A stretch of 64,000 bases of DNA, from positions 1-64,000 of IMG/VR virus record IMGVR_UViG_3300031521_000025; one strand, given 5' to 3'. Under the pieces are notes generated by a model, which saw nothing but the letters and a program-made list of their open reading frames with translations, had not been told where the DNA came from and did not search any database. The DNA comes from a virus. A program made the translations under genes and the position numbers. This document shows, piece by piece, positions 58,869 to 64,000 of the stretch (position 1 is its first letter; each line of letters begins with the position of its first letter).

Positions 58869-61730
58869 TTACTTTTGTTGAACTGATATTTTACCTCCAC
58901 CGAATAAAGGATCACTACTTGAATTAACTATTACTGTGTTATTGTTGTTATTTGTATTATTATTTGCTACTGAAGCGCTTGTACCTCTTGCGTTTTGATC
59001 TGATCTTTCACCAGTTGCTCTTGTAGGGACAATATCTTTAACTGAACTAAGAGCCATTGAATATTCTCCTTTATCTCCTTTAATATTTGCTTCAGGAGTA
59101 ACAGGAGAAGCATTAGATGCTACACCAAACATTTCATCCCATGAATTTGCACTAATATCTTTTTTTGCTGGTTCTGAATCAAAAAAGTTTAAATATTTTA
59201 CTAAAGAGTTAAATCCGTCTATTAATTCATCTAAACCATTAGAGAACCACCCTAAAATATCATTTATAGGTAAAAAATAATTAATAAAATCAAGTATAGT
59301 ACTTCCAACTTTATTAAATATATTAGAAAACCAATTAGAAGTGTTTTGCCATATATTAGAAAACCAACTTGCCGTGTTTTGCCATATATTAGAAAACCAA
59401 TTAGAAATATCTTTCCACATGTCAGAAAACCAATCTCCAATTTTATCTGCAACCCAAGAAATACCTTTCCATAGTAATTCAAAAGATTTATAAACTAAAT
59501 ATCCAACTGCAATTAAAGGTAAAAAAGCTATTTTAATAATATCCCATATAACATCTTTAAATTCGTAAATAACATATCCTAATAAAGCTATTGCTGCAAC
59601 GACTGCTATTACAGGCCATGATATAGTTAAAAGCGCAAAACCGGCTGCTAAAGCTTCTGCAGCTAATAAACCTAAAGGAATAACGTTTGCTAAAGCTGCA
59701 AAAGCCATAGCTGTTAAAGAAGGTAAATAAGCAATAGCTATAATACCAATAACATACCCTAAATATTCTCCTAAAGTTTGCAAAGTGCTTGAAACTACTT
59801 CAACGACTGGCATGATGTAAGAACTTATACTATCCCAAATAGAAGAAAGAGCTCCAAAAACATATGTAAACGTTTCACCTACTCCTGTTATAACACCTAT
59901 AAGAAAATCTAATCCAGTAATTATAAAAGCAATTGAAATTGCAAAATCAAGAATAGGTTTAACAAATGACCAAATTGCAGAAGTAATATCAATAAATGCT
60001 TTTATTAAAGGGCCAAAAACTTTAGCTAATGGGTCAACTATTGTACTCCGTAAACTTCCTGATAGCATAGAAAGTGATTCTAGTATTGTTCTGTTTTTAA
60101 CTTCTTCGTTTTTTATCTGTAATTTTTGAAAGAAATTAGCCTTTTCTGGACTCATTAGTTTTTCAAGAGCAATACCTGTCTCTTCTGACATTTTTCCTAA
60201 ACGACTAACAGCTTGAATAGCTTCTTGATCTATTCCTGCTCCTTTTAGGGTTGCTATACCAGCGTTAGTAACTCCATGCTCTCCCATCATACCTTTAGCT
60301 TTTAAATCTTTAGCTAAATTTCCAACCATTATTCCTATTGCTTTATCGCCTTGGCCTGTTTGTTTTAAAGCATATATTTTAGCCATATTGTTTGCTGTAT
60401 TCCCTAATTCTAACGCAGCAAATGATTGTTGTTTGGTAAATAAATCTGTAACTGATTCTAATCCACCGATTGAACCCATTAAAGTGTTTACATTTGAACC
60501 TAAGAGTGTAGCATATAAAGCTAAGTTTTTCATACCTTGAAGTTGAGTGAAATAATAACTTCCTGCTAATGCTGCTACTTGTTGTAAATTTTTAACTGCT
60601 GCTTCCATACTTAATCCTGCGTCTTTTGCAGCATCTGCAGTTTCTGTAGCTAAAAGTGTTGATTCTTTTAACCCAGTATTGTAATTCATTGTTAATTCTC
60701 TTACAGCTTCTGATAAATTAACACCCCAAAGTTTGCTATACTTTGCAGCTTCTTTTCCGAAATATAACATTTCGTCTCCAGCTTCTTTCAAGTTTGTTTT
60801 CATTCCAGCTATTTGGCCAAACCCATCTGTAAATAACCCACCCATTGCTTTTGAAAAATCTTCCATAGAAAGATTACTCATTAATAGTTGTGTTTTTAAA
60901 CTTTCAGCAGAGCCAGTCATGTTACCCATTGCATCAGAATTTATCATAAATGCATTAAATAAACCGCTAGAATTTCTAGTCATTTCAATTAAGACACTGT
61001 TTAGCTCGGTTATCTGTTTCCAAACCATTTCTGCAACATCTTTAAGGATATCAAAAGCTACTTTTACTAACATTAACTCTTCGGCTGTATATCCAGCTTC
61101 AACTCCTGCAGTAATAATAGAGTTTTCGAAAGAAGTCATAAAGTTATCTTTTAACGCATTTTGCACGTTGTTAATACCTCCTTGAAAAGTTTTTAAATTA
61201 TCCATAGCAAATCCTTTATCTAAAAGACTTTTCATTTTGTCTTCAAATTCAGCTCCAGATATTGCACCAAAATCAAGTTCGTCTTTTAATTTATCTATTT
61301 GTAAAGATAAATCTTTTGCTGCTTTTTCAGCAACATCTATTTTAGAAAACTTTGATTGATAATTGTCAAATGATTTAATAAGTTTTTCGTTAGCTTTTTC
61401 TGTAGCTTTTTCTTGACTTTCTATTTGTTTGTTTATTATTAAAGCTTTTGCTCTTTGTTTGTCTAAATTTTTCTCTAAAGCTTCAATTTTTTCAAGATTT
61501 TCAGGCTCTTTTCTCCTAACATCATCAAGTTTTTTTTGAGCTTTTACTATTCTTTCTGTTATAGTATTAGCTGTAACTTCTAATTCTTCTAAATTTTTAG
61601 TAGCTTTATCAAAATTTAAAGCAGCACCTTCAGGAGTACTAGCTTTATTTGTTACAGACGATTTTCCTGAGGTTTTAATTATAGAACTAAAACCTTGCCC
61701 CATAAGATCAAATAATTGGCCGAATTTCAT
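58869..61730 (-). CDS. Tail tape measure protein
   Basis: A 953-aa protein. The N-terminal 150 residues are coiled coil (ITERIVKAQKKLDDVRRKEP, IEALEKNLDKQRAKALIINK). A helical central part holds LAALAGSYYFTQLQ-like Gly/Ala-rich segments. Several hydrophobic helices lie at about 560-740 (ITSAIWSFVKPILDFAISIA, SWPVIAVVAAIALLGYVIYE). Then comes a Trp-rich repeat of WFSNIWQNT units (about 770-805). Coiled coil plus internal membrane-like helices is the tape measure layout that sets tail length and helps DNA entry. Its place between the tube protein and the gp26-like gene fits T4 gp29. An exact promoter element lies 12 bases upstream. Confidence 0.88.
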   Translation of the reverse strand: MKFGQLFDLMGQGFSSIIKTSGKSSVTNKASTPEGAALNFDKATKNLEELEVTANTITERIVKAQKKLDDVRRKEPENLEKIEALEKNLDKQRAKALIINKQIESQEKATEKANEKLIKSFDNYQSKFSKIDVAEKAAKDLSLQIDKLKDELDFGAISGAEFEDKMKSLLDKGFAMDNLKTFQGGINNVQNALKDNFMTSFENSIITAGVEAGYTAEELMLVKVAFDILKDVAEMVWKQITELNSVLIEMTRNSSGLFNAFMINSDAMGNMTGSAESLKTQLLMSNLSMEDFSKAMGGLFTDGFGQIAGMKTNLKEAGDEMLYFGKEAAKYSKLWGVNLSEAVRELTMNYNTGLKESTLLATETADAAKDAGLSMEAAVKNLQQVAALAGSYYFTQLQGMKNLALYATLLGSNVNTLMGSIGGLESVTDLFTKQQSFAALELGNTANNMAKIYALKQTGQGDKAIGIMVGNLAKDLKAKGMMGEHGVTNAGIATLKGAGIDQEAIQAVSRLGKMSEETGIALEKLMSPEKANFFQKLQIKNEEVKNRTILESLSMLSGSLRSTIVDPLAKVFGPLIKAFIDITSAIWSFVKPILDFAISIAFIITGLDFLIGVITGVGETFTYVFGALSSIWDSISSYIMPVVEVVSSTLQTLGEYLGYVIGIIAIAYLPSLTAMAFAALANVIPLGLLAAEALAAGFALLTISWPVIAVVAAIALLGYVIYEFKDVIWDIIKIAFLPLIAVGYLVYKSFELLWKGISWVADKIGDWFSDMWKDISNWFSNIWQNTASWFSNIWQNTSNWFSNIFNKVGSTILDFINYFLPINDILGWFSNGLDELIDGFNSLVKYLNFFDSEPAKKDISANSWDEMFGVASNASPVTPEANIKGDKGEYSMALSSVKDIVPTRATGERSDQNARGTSASVANNNTNNNNNTVIVNSSSDPLFGGGKISVQQK

Positions 61731-61742
61731 TTTTGTTTTAGT

Positions 61743-61752
61743 TTAAATATAA
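61743..61752 (-). promoter_or_regulatory. Candidate late promoter element (minus strand)
   Basis: Reads TTATATTTAA on the minus strand, 12 bases upstream of the tape measure start; divergent from the 61803-61812 copy. Confidence 0.5.
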
Positions 61753-61802
61753 AGAAGTTAATCTGTTTTTGAGTAATTGTTAATAAAAGATAAAAAAAAA
61801 TC

Positions 61803-61812
61803 TTATATTTAA
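61803..61812 (+). promoter_or_regulatory. Candidate late promoter element TTATATTTAA
   Basis: Exact copy, 23 bases before the ATG of the gp26-like gene. Confidence 0.5.
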
Positions 61813-61835
61813 ATTAAAAAAGTAAATTTAAAAAT

Positions 61836-62756
61836 ATGGATGAAATTTTAGAAAAAGCAGAAGATAGAGGATCAACTGTTAGTACCTCTAACATTAATAA
61901 CGCAGATGGAGAAGCAGAATATGTTTATTTGCCATCTAAAGGTGTTTTTTATAAAGGTAAGTTTAAAGGTCTAGATAAATTAAAAGTTAGAAAATTAGAT
62001 TACACAGATGAAGATATTCTTACAACAAAATCTTATTATGACAATAATACTTTGTTTGATGAAATACTAAAAAACACTATTGTTGACGAAAATGGATTTA
62101 AAGCAGAAGATTTAGTTCCAATCGATCGTGATACTATTATTTGGTGGTTAAGAATAGGTTCGTTTGGTTCTGAATACCAAATACCTTATACTTGTACTAA
62201 CCCTAAATGTAAAGTGAAAACTAATATTATTTGGGATTTGTCTGATTTCGACATGCCTGATTTACCTATTGAAGTTGAAGAAGAAATAGTTGAAACAGGT
62301 GGAATTCTTATTACTTTACCTCTTTCTAAATTAAAGTGTAAAATAACTGTTGCGTCTATAGGAAAAGAGCTTAAAGTTCATAAGTTTTTAACAAAAAGAA
62401 AAGAAACCGTTAATAAAAAGAACCCAAGTTTAAATATTACAAAAGAATTTACAATAACTGGTCGTCTTTTAGCTGCTATTGAAAAAGTTTATGATATTTC
62501 AGGTAAAGAATATTCAGGGATTGATGAAACTATAAATTGGTTAAATTCAGCATATAACGGAAAACCACTTCCTATTATAGATTCTCGCTATATAATTAAA
62601 AAAATTAAAGAAATCACAATGGAAGTTAATACAAAGAAAGATATAGAATGTCCTTCTTGTAACCACATTGAGGAGGGTGTGAGAATGCCAATGAGCATTT
62701 ACTTTTTTTGGCCTGAATTTGAAGAGTTATCGGGAGTATCTAATAAAATCAATTAA
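61836..62756 (+). CDS. gp26-like baseplate hub/assembly protein
   Basis: A 306-aa protein of the T4 gp26-type family: EAEYVYLPSKGVFYKGKFKG, VRKLDYTDEDILTTKSYYDN, DLVPIDRDTIIWWLRIGSFG, then YTCTNPKCKVKTNIIWDLSDF and, near the end, DIECPSCNHIEEGVRMPMSI plus FFWPEF. CxxxxC and CPSC can bind zinc. In T4, gp26 acts with gp51 in hub assembly around the tape measure. The gene is divergent from the tape measure, and its end overlaps an unusual second-frame ORF (62695-62877). Confidence 0.87.
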   Translation: MDEILEKAEDRGSTVSTSNINNADGEAEYVYLPSKGVFYKGKFKGLDKLKVRKLDYTDEDILTTKSYYDNNTLFDEILKNTIVDENGFKAEDLVPIDRDTIIWWLRIGSFGSEYQIPYTCTNPKCKVKTNIIWDLSDFDMPDLPIEVEEEIVETGGILITLPLSKLKCKITVASIGKELKVHKFLTKRKETVNKKNPSLNITKEFTITGRLLAAIEKVYDISGKEYSGIDETINWLNSAYNGKPLPIIDSRYIIKKIKEITMEVNTKKDIECPSCNHIEEGVRMPMSIYFFWPEFEELSGVSNKIN

Positions 62757-62877
62757 TTTTTTAGTCTTCTGGGGGAGAATAGATTACCAATCAACTTTAA
62801 GAATGCCAATAAAAAAAAGAAGAGATTGGTTAAAATTAACCCAAGAGAATTTAAAAATATTATATGGAAAAAAATAA
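62695..62877 (+). CDS. Overlapping +1-frame ORF, gp51-like, possibly reached by frameshift
   Basis: This frame is open from 62695 and ends at TAA 62875-62877, one base before a terminator stem. The protein-like part reads FWGRIDYQSTLRMPIKKRRD, then WLKLTQENLKILYGKK, a short basic helical peptide like T4 gp51-type hub assembly proteins. The only ATG (62803) lies inside the conserved-looking part, and a TTG at 62719 is the other candidate start. The ORF overlaps the gp26-like gene by 62 bases in the +1 frame, with a T7 run at 62703-62709, so expression by frameshift is possible. The alternative is a non-ATG start. Confidence 0.5.
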   Translation, partial: AFTFFGLNLKSYREYLIKSINFLVFWGRIDYQSTLRMPIKKRRDWLKLTQENLKILYGKK

Positions 62878-62916
62878 CAAAAAAGGTGAAACAATAAAAT
62901 TTCACCTTTTTTGTTG
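62878..62916 (+). terminator. Rho-independent terminator
   Basis: A 14-bp perfect stem (62878-62891 with 62900-62913) contains AAGGTGAAA/TTTCACCTT, 8-base loop, A6/T6 flanks. It directly follows the stop of the overlapping ORF, which argues that this ORF is the true end of the gp26 unit. The remaining bases to 62976 hold no gene. Confidence 0.88.
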
Positions 62917-62976
62917 AAATAATTTGGTTTGAATAAAAAAAAATAATAAATTTAACAAATTTTAAAAACAAAAAAA

Positions 62977-63471
62977 ATGAATAGACCAATAGAAAGAATA
63001 GATTATTTTCTTGATAATATTGATTGGGTAAACCTAATTAGAAATATTTGGAAAATTGAAGGCGATTTAATTTTTCAACTTGAGGGGTTTGAATTGGAAA
63101 AATTCGCGAAAGAATTATCTCTTTGTAAAGAAGATATAAGAAAAAAATGGAGACAAGAAAGTGATTTAAGAATATCACAAGTGTTAATTACCAATAACTA
63201 CCTTCCTTACATACCAGGGTTTTGGTATGGACTTGAAGATTGGCAAATTTTATTAAAACAAGGAATAAATCCAAGAAATTTTTTACTTTGGGGAACTTTT
63301 GGAGTTAACAGAGATACATTTAAATGGATTTTAGTTAAAAACATGAGTTTTTCTCATATTAAAAACATTTTAAATGATTTTCAAAGCAAAAATCAACTAC
63401 TACATCCAGAATTTTTAAAAGCTTTCAAAGATGAATTAAAATATGACTTTAAAACCATTGAAAATGAATAA
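62977..63471 (+). CDS. Hypothetical protein
   Basis: A 164-aa helical protein rich in Trp and aromatic residues (IDYFLDNIDWVNLIRNIWKI, IPGFWYGLEDWQILLKQGIN, LLWGTFGVNRDTFKWILVKN). No family recognised. Its end overlaps the start of the phosphoribosyltransferase gene by 8 bases, so the two are probably translated together. Confidence 0.75.
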   Translation: MNRPIERIDYFLDNIDWVNLIRNIWKIEGDLIFQLEGFELEKFAKELSLCKEDIRKKWRQESDLRISQVLITNNYLPYIPGFWYGLEDWQILLKQGINPRNFLLWGTFGVNRDTFKWILVKNMSFSHIKNILNDFQSKNQLLHPEFLKAFKDELKYDFKTIENE

Positions 63472-64000
63472 AAAAGTCACATTACATGATAAAAATTTTG
63501 TCTTATTTAAGACACAAGATCAAATAAACAATACAATAAAGAAAATTGCAACAAGTATAAACAGTATGAACCCTATTAATTCAGTGTTTATCCCTGTTTT
63601 AAACGGTTCTTTTATGTTTACAAGTGATTTGTGTAAAGAACTAAAAATACTTCCGGAAATTCAATTTATTAAAGTCAAATCTTATGAAGATTTTGAATCA
63701 TCTGGCAAGGTTACTGAATTAATAGGCTTAAAAGATTCTTTAGAAGGAAAAACTGTTTTTATTATTGAAGATATAGTTGATACTGGTATAACAATATCAA
63801 ATCTTTATAATAAAATTAAACTTATGAATCCTAAAGAAATTTATGTAGTTACTTTATTGTTTAAACCAGATAAATATAATGGAGGTCTTGATATAAACAT
63901 TTTATATGGTTTTTCAATTGCAAATGATTTTGTGGTTGGTTATGGAATGGATTATAATGAACTCGGTAGAAATCTTAAAGAAATTTATGTTTTAAAAGAA
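63464..64000 (+). CDS. hpt: Hypoxanthine phosphoribosyltransferase (3' end outside window)
   Basis: 179 codons are visible, nearly the full length of the family (about 175-185 aa). The PRPP-binding loop is clear: TVFIIEDIVDTGITISNL. Upstream, FIPVLNGSFMFTSDL is the flexible-loop/GS region, and FVVGYGMDYNELGRNLKEIY is the conserved HPRT C-terminal motif. The enzyme makes IMP/GMP from hypoxanthine/guanine and PRPP, salvaging purines from degraded host nucleic acid. Together with FolE2 it points to phage control of the purine pool. No stop codon is reached before the window ends. Confidence 0.93.
   Translation, partial: MNKKVTLHDKNFVLFKTQDQINNTIKKIATSINSMNPINSVFIPVLNGSFMFTSDLCKELKILPEIQFIKVKSYEDFESSGKVTELIGLKDSLEGKTVFIIEDIVDTGITISNLYNKIKLMNPKEIYVVTLLFKPDKYNGGLDINILYGFSIANDFVVGYGMDYNELGRNLKEIYVLKE

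Noticed and set aside
58862-58915. Longer start at 58915 for the tube protein
   Set aside because: It would overlap the tape measure gene and its peptide matches tape measure sequence in another frame; the ATG at 58861 follows the stop at normal spacing.
62753-62989. Minus-strand frame across the gp26 downstream interval
   Set aside because: It crosses the terminator and reads as Phe/Leu-rich low complexity from A-runs on the plus strand.
1-64000. CRISPR array, insertion sequence or integrase
   Set aside because: No regularly spaced direct repeats of CRISPR type, no transposase and no integrase motif were found; repeats present are coding tandem repeats.
24276-64000. Genome-wide UGA reassignment
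   Set aside because: Genes such as 27516-29897, 44461-44889 and 48266-48427 end at TGA with neighbouring starts placed exactly there, so TGA works as a stop.

Overview
The window is part of a large, strictly lytic-looking tailed phage of the myovirus (T4-like, contractile tail) type. Its host is probably a member of the Bacteroidota, such as Flavobacterium. The phage assignment rests on recognisable virion genes: large terminase, gp5-type OB-fold hub protein, gp25, gp6, tape measure, gp48/54-type tube protein, gp26-type protein, a gp55-like sigma factor and many fibre genes. The host guess rests on high A+T content, start codons preceded by A-rich tracts instead of Shine-Dalgarno sequences, and an interior-membrane protein type familiar from Bacteroidota phages. 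No integrase, repressor or CRISPR array was seen.

Layout. 1-4.9 kb: acidic and repeat proteins, a PD-(D/E)XK-like nuclease and a 2H phosphoesterase. 4.9-9.5 kb: the terminase large subunit, broken into two genes by a split intein, with two unrelated genes between the halves and a second, contiguous LAGLIDADG intein in the downstream half. 9.5-18 kb: small unknowns, a GIY-YIG protein, FolE2, a metallopeptidase-like protein, a RecB/Cas4-like nuclease, two glycosyltransferase-like proteins and the gp55-like factor. 18-23.7 kb: baseplate cluster. 23.7-24.5 kb: five tRNA genes. 24.5-30.4 kb: HNH homing endonuclease, GNAT protein, zinc-finger protein, macro-domain protein and a SNF2-type helicase carrying a class 3 intein. 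30.4-48.2 kb: fibre and receptor-binding genes. 48.2-53.8 kb: a CheY-like receiver coupled to an amidohydrolase, two paralogous tagged proteins, and a Nudix protein. 54-55.6 kb: a family A DNA polymerase-like protein. 55.6-62.9 kb: tail tube/tape-measure/gp26 block. 62.9-64 kb: an unknown gene and hypoxanthine phosphoribosyltransferase, cut by the window end.

Three genome-wide themes stand out. (1) Many otherwise unrelated proteins carry the same roughly 20-residue peptide (pattern LLxxLExxSxKKVxLxE). It usually lies at the N-terminus, sometimes between domains or at the C-terminus, and usually ends in the (L/I/F)xE rule of T4-type prohead proteases. I read it as a capsid-targeting tag, which would make these proteins (2H phosphoesterase, LRR-like repeat protein, GNAT protein and others) cargo packed in the head and injected with the DNA. 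(2) A 10-base element, TTATATTTAA, recurs 9-40 bases upstream of most transcription-unit starts, often fused to the terminator of the preceding unit; it is a good candidate for the late promoter read by the gp55-like factor. (3) Protein splicing is unusually heavy: mature terminase needs one trans- and one cis-splicing event, and the helicase Walker A motif is also interrupted. Functions are inferred from motifs read by eye; no database search was possible.
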